A DNA stretch of 64,000 nt from Pseudomonas alloputida (GTDB taxonomy: Bacteria > Pseudomonadota > Gammaproteobacteria > Pseudomonadales > Pseudomonadaceae): assembly GCF_021283545.2 (NCBI RefSeq), contig NZ_CP128540.1, positions 903,501 through 967,500 of the forward strand. The letters run 5' to 3'. This document shows positions 8,267 through 18,083 of this stretch, piece by piece. The notes beneath the pieces were generated by a model. The model did no database searches and was not told where the DNA came from. It saw only the letters and a program-made list of their open reading frames with translations. Position 1 is the first letter of the stretch. Each line of letters begins with the position of its first letter. The position numbers and the translations under genes were made by a program.

Positions 8267-8911
8267 ATGCATATCCCATCGTCAGCTCTCATCCGCGAAA
8301 CCTTCCCCGTCGGCCCCTTGCAGTGCAACTGCACGCTGATCGGCGACCCCCTGACCAAGAAAGCCATTGTCGTGGACCCGGGTGGTGATGTGGACAAGAT
8401 CCTTGCTCGCCTGCAGGTCCACGGCCTGACGCTGGTGAGCATCATCCACACCCATGCGCACTTCGACCACTTCCTCGCCTCAGGCAAGCTCAAGGAGCTG
8501 ACGGGTGCCACGCTGCACCTGCACAAGGACGACCAGATGCTGTGGGACAACCTTGAGATGCAGTGCCAGATGTTCGGCGTACCTTACACCCCGGTACCGG
8601 CACCGGACCGCTGGCTGGGCGATGACGAAGAACTGGCCTGCGGCTGCGGTGTGGCGTTGCATACGCCAGGCCATACCCCGGGCTCGATGAGCTTCTGGTT
8701 CGCCGACGCCAAGTTGTTGATTGCCGGTGACACCCTGTTCCGCCGGGGTATTGGCCGCACCGATTTGTGGGGTGGCGACCAGCGGGCAATCGTGCGTTCC
8801 ATCAAGGAGCGGCTGTACCGGTTGGACGAAGAGGCCGTCGTGGTGACCGGCCACGGGCCCGACACCCGTCTGGGCGACGAGATGCGTGAAAACCCATTCG
8901 TGCGTGCCTGA
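8267..8911 (+). CDS. Metallo-beta-lactamase-fold hydrolase, glyoxalase II (YcbL)-like
   Basis: 214 residues. The zinc-binding motif HTHAHFDH is at about residues 64-71, with further ligands in GHTPGS, AGDTLF and GHGPDT, so both metal sites of a glyoxalase II-type enzyme are complete. The length matches the short YcbL/type I glyoxalase II group, which lacks the long C-terminal substrate-binding domain of GloB. Probably hydrolyses S-lactoylglutathione-like thioesters in the cytosol. It begins 18 bp after mazF with no clear terminator between, so weak co-transcription is possible, but its function is unrelated. Confidence 0.88.
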   Translation: MHIPSSALIRETFPVGPLQCNCTLIGDPLTKKAIVVDPGGDVDKILARLQVHGLTLVSIIHTHAHFDHFLASGKLKELTGATLHLHKDDQMLWDNLEMQCQMFGVPYTPVPAPDRWLGDDEELACGCGVALHTPGHTPGSMSFWFADAKLLIAGDTLFRRGIGRTDLWGGDQRAIVRSIKERLYRLDEEAVVVTGHGPDTRLGDEMRENPFVRA

Positions 8912-9020
8912 TGGCACATGAAGGCACTTTCATGGAATTTTTCGTTGCCGATGCGTTCCAAGGCTGGCATAGAACCCCTTGGGATCTGCCGCATTTATGA
9001 ATTTCAGTAGGAGCTTGTCC

Positions 9021-9740
9021 ATGTTCACCATGCGTCGTCTGATTATCGTCGCAACCGCCGCTGCACTGATGACCGGCTGCGCCGGCCAGAACCCTTACGA
9101 CAACCAGGGTCAGGCGCAGGGCTCCACAGGGATGAGCAAGACTGCCAAGTACGGCGGTTTGGGCGCGCTGGCCGGTGCCATCGCGGGTGCCGCCATCGAC
9201 CACAACAACCGTGGCAAGGGGGCCCTGATCGGTGCCGCAGCAGTGGGTGCTGCCGCTGCAGGTTACGGCTATTACGCCGACAAGCAGGAAGCCGAGCTGC
9301 GCGCACAGATGGCCAACACGGGTGTGGAAGTGCAGCGTCAGGGTGACCAGATCAAGCTGATCATGCCGGGCAACATCACCTTCGCCACCGACTCGGCCAA
9401 CATCGCCCCAAGCTTCTACTCGCCACTGAACAACCTGGCTGGCTCGTTCAAGCAGTTCAACCAGAACACCATCGAAGTGGTCGGCTTCACCGACAGCACG
9501 GGCAGCCGCCAGCACAACATGGACCTGTCCCAGCGCCGTGCGCAGGCGGTCAGCACCTACCTGACTTCGCAGGGTGTGGATGCCTCGCGTATCTCTGTAC
9601 GTGGCATGGGCCCGGACCAGCCGATCGCCAGCAACGCTGACGCCAATGGTCGTGCGCAGAACCGCCGTGTGGAAGTGAACCTGAAGCCGATTCCGGGTCA
9701 GCAGTATGAGCAGCAAGGTCAGGTTCAGCAGTATCCCTGA
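9021..9740 (+). CDS. OmpA-family lipoprotein with glycine-zipper domain
   Basis: 239 residues from ATG 9021, which has an AGGAGC ribosome site; the frame extends upstream without support. A lipobox (LMTGC) puts the acylated Cys at about residue 17. Residues about 40-85 form a glycine-zipper segment (GGLGALAGAIAGAAIDHN, then GAAAVGAAAAGYGYYAD), and residues about 115-225 are an OmpA C-terminal peptidoglycan-binding domain (IEVVGFTDSTGSRQHNMDLS, RGMGPDQPIASNADANGRAQ). It resembles YiaD. Likely anchors the outer membrane to peptidoglycan. Confidence 0.9.
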   Translation: MFTMRRLIIVATAAALMTGCAGQNPYDNQGQAQGSTGMSKTAKYGGLGALAGAIAGAAIDHNNRGKGALIGAAAVGAAAAGYGYYADKQEAELRAQMANTGVEVQRQGDQIKLIMPGNITFATDSANIAPSFYSPLNNLAGSFKQFNQNTIEVVGFTDSTGSRQHNMDLSQRRAQAVSTYLTSQGVDASRISVRGMGPDQPIASNADANGRAQNRRVEVNLKPIPGQQYEQQGQVQQYP

Positions 9741-9767
9741 TTGACCTTAAGGGCCGCTTTGCGGCTC

Positions 9768-9795
9768 TGTGGGGGCGGGCAGTCCCGCTCCCACA
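9768..9795. terminator. Hairpin between converging OmpA-lipoprotein and pta genes
   Basis: TGTGGGGGCGGG and the near-complement CCCGCTCCCACA form a stem with a short loop. A smaller stem (GCCGC-TTT-GCGGC) lies just before it. It sits in the 79-bp space between two convergent genes and probably terminates both; the sequence also resembles a REP fragment. Confidence 0.55.
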
Positions 9796-9819
9796 AGGCT
9801 TGCAAAGAAGCCTCTGCTT

Positions 9820-11907
<2,088 letters not shown>

Positions 11908-11938
11908 GCGTGCTTCTCGAAATAAGCGGTGCAAGAAA

Positions 11939-12193
11939 TTAGCGGTCAAGGGTAGCGCTATCGGCCCCTTGTGCGCACCAGCCGCAAGCGAAAGGCTGGC
12001 CGATGTGTTGCGCACGTTGTGCCGGGTCGAGCACCCAGGGGCGTGCCTGCCACGGCGGCTGGTGGCGCAGGTGCTGGGTATGGCCGCACGAAAGTTCCGC
12101 CACCCAGTGGCCTTCTTCGTCCTGATGAAAGCCGTTGATCCGACTGATGGGCCGTTGCTCGTCTGCACCACGTTCGCAATCGGACGATGGCAA
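11939..12193 (-). CDS. DUF3565 family small protein
   Basis: The conserved core is SRINGFHQDEEGHWVAELSC, then GHTQHLRHQPPW, then FACGWCAQG, which I recognise as DUF3565. Cys and His positions (SCGH and CGWC) suggest a metal site. The start is uncertain: no ATG is in frame except one at 12241, which would overlap the divergent FKBP start codon. I use an in-frame TTG at 12193; the extent between 12193 and 12241 is unresolved. Its end lies 31 bp upstream of the pta start on the same strand, so it may be read with pta. Function unknown. Confidence 0.7.
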   Translation of the reverse strand: MPSSDCERGADEQRPISRINGFHQDEEGHWVAELSCGHTQHLRHQPPWQARPWVLDPAQRAQHIGQPFACGWCAQGADSATLDR

Positions 12194-12239
12194 GGTTACA
12201 CTTGTCCGCTCTACATTCTTTTGCAAAAGGTCTTGCCCC

Positions 12240-12725
12240 ATGCTGATCGCCGCCAACAAGGCTGTCTCCATCGACTATACCCTGACCAACGACGCCGGGG
12301 AGACCATCGACAGCTCCGCCGGTGGCGCGCCGCTGGTTTACCTGCACGGTGCCGGCAATATCATCCCGGGCCTGGAAAAAGCCCTGGAAGGCAAGCAGGC
12401 TGGTGACGAGCTGAATGTTTCCATTGAACCTGAAGAGGCCTACGGCGAGTACCTGGCCGAACTGGTCAGCACCCTGAACCGTAGCCTGTTCGAAGGTGTC
12501 GACGAGCTGGAAGTGGGCATGCAGTTCCACGCTTCGGCGCCGGACGGCCAGATGCAGATCGTCACCATCCGCGACATCGACGGCGACGACGTCACCGTTG
12601 ATGGCAACCACCCACTGGCCGGTCAGCGCCTGACCTTCCAGGTCAAGGTTGTGAACGTGCGTGACGCCAGCGACGAAGAAATCGCTCACCGTCACATCCA
12701 CGGTGAAGGTGGCCATCACCACTGA
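12240..12725 (+). CDS. FKBP-type peptidyl-prolyl isomerase, SlyD-like
   Basis: 161 residues from ATG 12240. The sequence opens with the FKBP strand (KAVSIDYTLTNDAGETIDSS), contains GAGNIIPGLEKALEG, and has the inserted-flap (IF) chaperone region between about residues 70 and 125 (EEAYGEYLAELV onward). The C-terminal tail HRHIHGEGGHHH is a short His-rich metal-binding tail, as in SlyD but much shorter. Expected roles are proline isomerisation, folding and possibly nickel binding. It starts divergently from the DUF3565 gene within a few tens of bases. Confidence 0.92.
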   Translation: MLIAANKAVSIDYTLTNDAGETIDSSAGGAPLVYLHGAGNIIPGLEKALEGKQAGDELNVSIEPEEAYGEYLAELVSTLNRSLFEGVDELEVGMQFHASAPDGQMQIVTIRDIDGDDVTVDGNHPLAGQRLTFQVKVVNVRDASDEEIAHRHIHGEGGHHH

Positions 12726-12870
12726 TTTTCTGCGCTAAGCTCAGAAAGTCGCCAGGCGCTCGGGCAAGCCGATTTGCCTTCCTACGGGAGGTGAACGGTT
12801 TGGACGAGCGCCTTTTTAGTGGGCGGAATTCGCCTGCACGGCAACCGGGAACCTGAGAGGGGATTTCATC

Positions 12871-13353
12871 ATGAGTGCATTTCACGACCTGAAACTGGAA
12901 GCGCTGAACGGCGGAGAGCTGCCCCTCGCACCCTTCAAGGGCCAAGTGGTGCTGGTGGTCAACGTTGCCTCCAAATGTGGCCTGACGCCGCAATACAAGG
13001 CCCTGGAAAACCTCTACCAGATCTACAAAGACAAGGGCTTCAATGTGCTTGGCCTGCCGTGCAACCAGTTTGCCGGGCAGGAACCGGGTAGCGAAAAGGA
13101 AATCCAGGACTTCTGCAGCCTCAACTACGGGGTCAGTTTCCCGCTGGGGAGCAAGCTGGAGGTCAACGGGCCGCAGCGCCATTCGTTGTACCGCCTGCTG
13201 GCAGGGGAGGGGGCCGAGTTCCCCGGTGACATTACCTGGAATTTCGAGAAGTTTCTGGTGGGCAAGGATGGCCGGGTGCTGGCGCGTTTCTCGCCGCGCA
13301 CGGCGCCGGATGACCCAGCGGTGGTGCAGGCCATCGAGAAAGCCCTGGCCTGA
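12871..13353 (+). CDS. Glutathione peroxidase family protein (thiol peroxidase)
   Basis: 160 residues. The catalytic tetrad is visible: Cys36 in NVASKCGLTPQY, Gln in CNQFAGQEPG, and Trp-Asn in TWNFEKFL. It uses Cys rather than selenocysteine, and contains the second Cys in FCSLNYG, so it probably reduces hydroperoxides with thioredoxin or glutathione (BtuE/Gpx type). A GAGAGGGGA purine tract sits just before the ATG. It stands alone, 145 bp downstream of the FKBP gene. Confidence 0.92.
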   Translation: MSAFHDLKLEALNGGELPLAPFKGQVVLVVNVASKCGLTPQYKALENLYQIYKDKGFNVLGLPCNQFAGQEPGSEKEIQDFCSLNYGVSFPLGSKLEVNGPQRHSLYRLLAGEGAEFPGDITWNFEKFLVGKDGRVLARFSPRTAPDDPAVVQAIEKALA

Positions 13354-13379
13354 AGAGTGCCTGACGTGATGTTTTGGCA

Positions 13380-13422
13380 CCTGTGAGATCGAGTGCCGCG
13401 CGGGCGGCGCTGGATCTCACAG
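13380..13422. terminator. Inverted repeat between converging gpx and glycosyltransferase genes
   Basis: CTGTGAGATCGAG at one side and CTGGATCTCACAG at the other form an imperfect long stem around GCCGCGCGGGCGGC. The repeat overlaps the last codons of the glycosyltransferase on the minus strand. Related GATCGAG...CTCGATC hairpins recur at 16131-16160 and 17847-17875, so it belongs to a dispersed family. Confidence 0.6.
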
Positions 13423-14607
13423 GCGCTGCAAACATTGCGCAGAACGCCCAGCCGTAGCACCAGGTTGCCGGCATGCGCTGTTCAGATACCCCTCGAACTG
13501 TTCGACAATCGCCGGCCAGCCCTGGCGGCTGGCATGCTGTCGCGCATTCAGGCGCACCCTGCGCAAGGTCTCCACTTCTTCCAGCAACCAGCACGCTGCA
13601 TCGACAAACGCCGCCTGGTCCCCCGGCATCGCCAGCGCGCCACTGTGGCCATGGCGAATATGCTGCGCGGCGGCCGCCTCGTCATAAGCAACTACCGCCA
13701 ACCCTGAGGCCATGGCTTCGAGCACCACATTGCCGAAGGTCTCGGTCAGGCTCGGGAACAGGAACAGGTCGCCGCTGGCATAGTGCTCGGCCAGTCGTTC
13801 ACCGCGCTGGGCGCCGCAAAACACGGCGTCCGGTATCTCTTGTTCGAGCTTGGTGCGCTGAGGCCCGTCGCCGACCATGATCAGGCGCAGGCGCTTTTGT
13901 GGATACGTCTTGCGTAATGCCTCGAAGCAAGGCCGTAGCAAGCCAAGGTTCTTTTCCGCCGCCAGCCGCCCGACATGCAGTACGGCGATGTCCTCCGGGC
14001 CTAGCCCCCAGCTTTCGCGCAGGGCCTGGCTGCGCCGGGCCGGATTGAACAGGCAGGCATCGACCCCTCGGGCCAGCAACTCCAGGCGTTCGAAACCGCG
14101 ACGCTCCAGCTCCAGGCGCTGGCTGGCACTCGGCACCAAGGTGATTGCCGTGCGCCGATGGAACCAGCGCAAGTAGTGAGTGAGCAGGCGCGCCAGCAGG
14201 CCCAGGCCGTACTGGCCGGAATACTGCGGGAAGTTGGTGTGAAAGCCACTGACCACCGCCACCCCCAGGCGTCGGGCCGCGCGTAGAGCGCTGAGCCCCA
14301 GCGGCCCCTCGGTGGCGATGTACAGTACATCCGGGCGCTGCCGGCGCCAGCGGCGCAACAGCTTGTGCATCGACACCTCGCCCCACTGCAAACCCGGGTA
14401 GCCCGGCAGCGCCCAGCCACGGCACAGCATCAGCTGCGGATCGTTGTGCACGTGCCCTTCGCCGGCCTGGCGCGGGCGCACCACCTCGACCTCATGGCCG
14501 CGTTGGCGCAACCCATCACTGAGGCGGCCAAGGGTGTTGGCCACGCCATTGATCTCGGGTGGGAAGGTTTCGCTGACCAGGGTAATACGTAGGGCGGGTG
14601 TATTCAT
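13417..14607 (-). CDS. Glycosyltransferase family 4 (GT-B fold)
   Basis: 396 residues from ATG 14607. The N-terminal domain begins ITLVSETFPPEINGVANTLG, characteristic of GDP-mannose-dependent alpha-mannosyltransferase-like enzymes. The C-terminal nucleotide-sugar domain has AVLHVGRLAAEKNLGLL, IMVGDGPQRTKLE, and the donor-site ExFGxxxLE segment (SLTETFGNVVLEAMASGL). No membrane segment is evident, so it is probably a peripheral cytoplasmic enzyme acting on a lipid-linked acceptor. The exact sugar is not predictable. It is a single gene, divergent from the chemotaxis transducer gene. Confidence 0.88.
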   Translation of the reverse strand: MNTPALRITLVSETFPPEINGVANTLGRLSDGLRQRGHEVEVVRPRQAGEGHVHNDPQLMLCRGWALPGYPGLQWGEVSMHKLLRRWRRQRPDVLYIATEGPLGLSALRAARRLGVAVVSGFHTNFPQYSGQYGLGLLARLLTHYLRWFHRRTAITLVPSASQRLELERRGFERLELLARGVDACLFNPARRSQALRESWGLGPEDIAVLHVGRLAAEKNLGLLRPCFEALRKTYPQKRLRLIMVGDGPQRTKLEQEIPDAVFCGAQRGERLAEHYASGDLFLFPSLTETFGNVVLEAMASGLAVVAYDEAAAAQHIRHGHSGALAMPGDQAAFVDAACWLLEEVETLRRVRLNARQHASRQGWPAIVEQFEGYLNSACRQPGATAGRSAQCLQRL

Positions 14608-14785
14608 GACAAAAAGTTTCCGCCTGCCGGGTTGCGCTAATGTGACCGCCTTGTGACGTAAAGATGACGCCTGACTGCCGGCATTTTTGCCTTTATGAAT
14701 ATTTCCTCGCACAGCACTCAAGAAGGTGTAGCCGGCAGCCGATGAAGATGCATTCGACTACGTGATGCGCTCCAGGAGAGCGGTG

Positions 14786-16102
14786 ATGTTCAACAACAAG
14801 CTCAAGCAAGAAATCCGGCAACTGCGCGAAGACCTGATGTCCATCGAACAGGTCAAGAGTAGTCTCGACAGCGAGATGCTGGTGCTGCAGCTCGACCCTC
14901 AGGGACGGATCGAGATGGTCAACGGCAATTTCGAGAGCGAGATGCTCTACCGTGCCGAACAATTGCTTGGACGCAATATCGAGGACATCGTCCCCGCCCA
15001 CGTAAAGTCGCTGGACTTCTACCAGCGCATGAAAAGTGCGATCAGCCGTGGTGAACACCTGAACGGTGCGTTCCGTCTTCTGCGGGGCAATGGTCAGGAA
15101 GCCTGGCTGCGCTCGATCCTGCAGCCGGTGAAGAACAGCGAGGGGCGCATCAAGTACTTCACCCTGCATTCCAGCGACCTCACGCGAACCATCGAGACCT
15201 CACGCGAGCACGAAAGCCTGATCAAGGCCCTGATGCGCTCGACTGCGGTGATCGAGTTCGACCTCGACGGCATCATTCTCACTGCCAACGATCGTTTCCT
15301 GGCCACCGTCGGCTATCGCCTGGAGCAGATTCGCGGTAAGCACCACCGCATGTTCTGCGAACCGCAGGAGGTCAACTCGGCTGGCTACCAAGCGTTCTGG
15401 GAAAGGCTGCGCCGTGGCGAATATATTGCCGAGCGCTTCAAGCGCATCGATGCCCATGGCCGGGTGATCTGGCTGGAGGCCTCGTACAACCCGATCTTCG
15501 ATGCCCACGATGTGCTGTACAAGGTGGTCAAGTTCGCCACCGTGATCACCGACCAGGTCAACCAGGAGCTGGCAGTGGCCGAGGCGGCAGATGTCGCCTA
15601 CAACACCTCGCTGGGTACCGATGTCAGTGCTCGCAAGGCCACCGAAGTGGTCACCCAGACTGTCACCGTGATGCGTGGACTGGAGGCTTCGATGCAAGAG
15701 GCCGCCGACGGCATCCAGGCGCTGGATACCCAGTCGCGGGTGATCGGTTCGATCATCAAGACCATCAGCGACATTGCCGGGCAGACCAACCTGCTGGCCC
15801 TTAACGCGGCCATCGAAGCCGCCCGTGCCGGTGAGCAAGGGCGGGGCTTTGCCGTCGTTGCCGACGAAGTGCGCCAACTGGCCTCTCGCACCAGCACCGC
15901 CACCGAAGAAATCGCCCGGGTGGTACAGCAGAACGAACAACTGGCGCAGGCAGCAGTGTCGATCATCGACACCAGCAAGCGCCAAGCCGAACAGGGGCTG
16001 GCGCTGGCGGATGAGACGGGCAGCGTAATTGTCGAGATCCAGGACGGGGCGAAGCGGGTGGTGGATGTGGTGGGGCAGTTTTCCAGCCGGCTGAGTCTTT
16101 GA
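14786..16102 (+). CDS. Soluble PAS-PAS methyl-accepting chemotaxis transducer (BdlA/Aer-like)
   Basis: 438 residues from ATG 14786, preceded by AGGAGAG with a 7-base gap. There is no signal peptide or membrane span. Two PAS domains (about residues 25-130 and 140-255; [17 protein letters not shown] and [20 protein letters not shown]) are followed by a shortened MCP signalling domain with the conserved tip [19 protein letters not shown]. This is the layout of P. aeruginosa BdlA, which promotes biofilm dispersion, and of Aer-type energy sensors; the PAS domains could bind heme or flavin. The last codons and downstream hairpin are duplicated at 17753-17934. Confidence 0.88.
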   Translation: MFNNKLKQEIRQLREDLMSIEQVKSSLDSEMLVLQLDPQGRIEMVNGNFESEMLYRAEQLLGRNIEDIVPAHVKSLDFYQRMKSAISRGEHLNGAFRLLRGNGQEAWLRSILQPVKNSEGRIKYFTLHSSDLTRTIETSREHESLIKALMRSTAVIEFDLDGIILTANDRFLATVGYRLEQIRGKHHRMFCEPQEVNSAGYQAFWERLRRGEYIAERFKRIDAHGRVIWLEASYNPIFDAHDVLYKVVKFATVITDQVNQELAVAEAADVAYNTSLGTDVSARKATEVVTQTVTVMRGLEASMQEAADGIQALDTQSRVIGSIIKTISDIAGQTNLLALNAAIEAARAGEQGRGFAVVADEVRQLASRTSTATEEIARVVQQNEQLAQAAVSIIDTSKRQAEQGLALADETGSVIVEIQDGAKRVVDVVGQFSSRLSL

Positions 16103-16218
16103 TATGGCTTGGGGTTTGTGATGGCCATGGGATCGAGCTTCGCCTGCGCGGCGCTCGATCTCAAGAACGATAAAAATTTCCAGCCTTACCCACAGCAACA
16201 ACTGAACAGCTGAACTTC
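15890..16218. repeat. Direct repeat, copy 1: 3' end of chemotaxis gene plus terminator region
   Basis: Segments 15890-15924 and 16063-16218 match 17753-17934, with scattered mismatches. The 138 bp between them, lying between two CGGGTGGT octamers (15917-15924 and 16055-16062), is missing from copy 2. The repeat covers the last coding part of the transducer gene, its stop codon, the hairpin and the following AACAACTGAACAGCTGAACTTC segment. Confidence 0.9.
16131..16160 (+). terminator. Hairpin after the chemotaxis gene
   Basis: GATCGAGC at 16131-16138 and GCTCGATC at 16153-16160 pair around a GC-rich loop, 28 bp after the stop codon. No strong U tract follows at once, so termination efficiency is uncertain. 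Confidence 0.5.
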
Positions 16219-16327
16219 GCCGAGCATGCCGGAAACGAAGTCGCATTTTCCTACAACTGACTCAGAAACCTCCGATCCGAATCCATGATGGGATTTCCCC
16301 CTGCACACGTTGTCAGGGAGACACCTC

Positions 16328-17102
16328 ATGTACCTGGATTACCTCGTGCCCTCCTGGCACGAGATCGAGTCACGTGTCATCGCCATGGTGGGCTACCCAA
16401 GCGGTGGCCAGTTCCGCACCAGCCTCAATGAAGAAGTCGCCTCGCTGGGCCTCAACCTGCGCCGGATCGACGCTGTGCGCTCAGCCTTCTACCAGGCTGA
16501 ATGGCAGACGGCGCACATGCTACGCCAGCGCTTCGTCGACCTCGACATCAACAGCATCGTCGACGAACTGCTGAGGGTCGTGCAGCAGATGGCGATGATC
16601 GTCGTCGGCAGCACCGTTACCGGTGGCCTGCTTGGCGCGGGGTAGGCGCATTCGCCGGCGGCGCCGGATACAAAATAGGCGAATTCAAACGACAGTTGAA
16701 TGGCCAGGAAGACGGGCTCAACTGGATGACCGTTGAAGAATTTTTGGAAAAAGTTGAAAACCCAAATCAGCGCAATAAAGGGCTCGCCCAGAGAGCGAGA
16801 AAAAAGGAGCAAGAATTTAAAAAATTGAAAAAGAGCTCAGGAAAACCATGGGCCCATTTGAAGCGCAACGGGTTGCAATAGAGAAAGCCAGAAACCGGAT
16901 GTCAATTACAGCAGCACTGCACAATCCGGATCTCGTCGCCGGAGGTAGAGACGTCATATCGGACTTTGGGGACCGCCAGGTAAACTCAGTGATAGGCGCC
17001 CAATGGAAAACCAGGATACCCAACTTAAAGAAAGCGGCCGAAAGGGTATCCCTGGAGTCCAGAGGCTCAATCCGCATGAATGTCAAATTACATAAGTGCT
17101 AA
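16328..17102 (+). pseudogene. Tde/Ntox15-type polymorphic toxin, broken by two 1-bp deletions
   Basis: Frame 1 starts at ATG 16328 (AGGGAGA ribosome site) and encodes MYLDYLVPSWHEIESRV onward, a conserved Pseudomonas N-terminal domain that I associate with DUF6861, ending in TAG at 16643. Frame 2 continues the protein (VGAFAGGAGYKIGEFKRQLN, QEDGLNWMTVEEFLEK) to about 16820. Frame 3 carries the end (EAQRVAIEKARNRM, TAALHNPDLVAGG, VNSVIGAQWKTRI) to 17102. One extra G in the GGGG run at 16639-16642 and one extra A in the A run at 16819-16824 would restore a single frame of 258 residues. The C-terminal part is Ntox15-like with HxxD (HNPD), the catalytic motif of Agrobacterium Tde DNases. The join region is a glycine zipper. 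The toxin half is AT-rich, unlike the N-terminal half. Confidence 0.82.
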
Positions 17103-17117
17103 GGTGAGAAGGTTGAA

Positions 17118-17741
17118 ATGGATAAAGTACTTGCCAGTTTGATTGAGAATTTCGGTCCGCCGATTGACCGCCGGGAAGTACCTGGCTCCACAATCGAAAG
17201 ATACAGAGACAAGCTTCCTCCCAAGCTTTTGGAATATTGGTCCGAGCATGGGTGGGGGGGCTACGGTGAGGGCATATTGTGGCTCGTCAATCCGCAAGAA
17301 TATGACGCCGTAGTTTCCTGCTGGATTGCAGGCACGGCACTTGCGTCGCACGACAGCTATCATTTGGTTGCAAGAAGTGCCTTCGGAGACTTGTACCTTT
17401 GGGGAGAAAAAACTGGATTTTCATTGGAAATAACAAGCGTTGGGTCTCAGTACATATTTTATCGAACTGAAATCACAAAGGAACAACTAAATACTGAGCT
17501 TGAAGGCTTTTTTTTGTCAAAAGAAGTGGAGTCAATGGATTTCAATGGTCTCTTCAATCCCGCCAAGGAAAAACTGGGTAGACTTAAACATGACGAGATG
17601 TACGGCTTTTCCCCCGCGCTCATGCTGGGCGGGGCTGACTCCCTGCAACATCTTAAAAAAGTCAGCGCTGTTGAACACTTGATCTTTCTGGCGCAATTGA
17701 CAGATCTTCAACCTTACTCCTTTTCCGAGCAGCCAGATTAA
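17118..17741 (+). CDS. GAD-like/DUF1851 immunity protein (Tdi-type)
   Basis: 207 residues from ATG 17118, with a strong purine-rich ribosome site (AAGGTGAGAAGG). The N-terminal half is a GAD-like domain (FGPPIDRREVPGSTIERYRD, LLEYWSEHGWGGYGEGILW, VNPQEYDAVV), and the C-terminal half is DUF1851 (KLGRLKHDEMYGFSPAL, VEHLIFLAQL). This two-domain form is that of Agrobacterium Tdi immunity proteins, which neutralise Ntox15 toxins. It begins 15 bp after the toxin reading frame ends, as expected for a toxin-immunity pair. The gene is intact although the toxin is broken. Base composition is AT-rich compared with the chromosome, a sign of horizontal transfer. Confidence 0.88.
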   Translation: MDKVLASLIENFGPPIDRREVPGSTIERYRDKLPPKLLEYWSEHGWGGYGEGILWLVNPQEYDAVVSCWIAGTALASHDSYHLVARSAFGDLYLWGEKTGFSLEITSVGSQYIFYRTEITKEQLNTELEGFFLSKEVESMDFNGLFNPAKEKLGRLKHDEMYGFSPALMLGGADSLQHLKKVSAVEHLIFLAQLTDLQPYSFSEQPD

Positions 17742-17827
17742 TGCCGCAGTCAACCAGCACCGCCACCGAGGAAATCGCCCGGGTGATGGATGTAGTGGAA
17801 CAGTTTTCCAGTCGGTTGAGTCTTTGA
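17741..17827 (+). pseudogene. Remnant of the chemotaxis transducer C-terminus
   Basis: A 28-codon open frame from ATG 17741 reads [11 protein letters not shown] joined directly to [13 protein letters not shown] and then stop. It is the end of the PAS-PAS transducer (14786-16102) with 46 codons removed. The overlap of its ATG with the immunity stop codon is probably chance. It is not expected to be functional. Confidence 0.85.
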
Positions 17828-17934
17828 TAATTTGTAATGGCCATGGGATCGAGTTTCGCCTGCGCGGCGCTCGATCTAAAGAACGATAAAAATCTCCAGC
17901 CTTACCCACGGTAACAACTGAACAGCTGAACTTC
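17753..17934. repeat. Direct repeat, copy 2: partial copy of chemotaxis gene 3' end and hairpin
   Basis: Copy of 15890-16218 with an internal 138-bp deletion. It includes the stop codon, the GATCGAG...CTCGATC hairpin (17847-17875) and the AACAACTGAACAGCTGAACTTC tail (split as in copy 1). The two copies flank the first toxin-immunity pair. Confidence 0.9.
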
Positions 17935-17965
17935 TAAGTTGCAGGAGAGAATTCAGAGAGATCTT

Positions 17966-18058
17966 ATGATAACTATGAATGCCATTGAAGCTAGAAAGCT
18001 CTCGGTGAAGCAGGCAAAGGAAACCCTGTCATCTCTAGCAGCTTTGCACAATCCATGA
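17966..18058 (+). pseudogene. Remnant of a second Ntox15 toxin
   Basis: A 30-codon open frame ends KQAKETLSSLAALHNP and then TGA. The AALHNP sequence matches the toxin's catalytic region (TAALHNPD) but stops exactly before the Asp of HxxD. Following bases (GTCGCTTGAGGT) still resemble the codons for VAGG. It lies directly upstream of the second immunity gene, in the place a toxin gene should occupy. Confidence 0.7.
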
Positions 18059-18083
18059 ATGCTAGTCGCTTGAGGTTTTCGCC

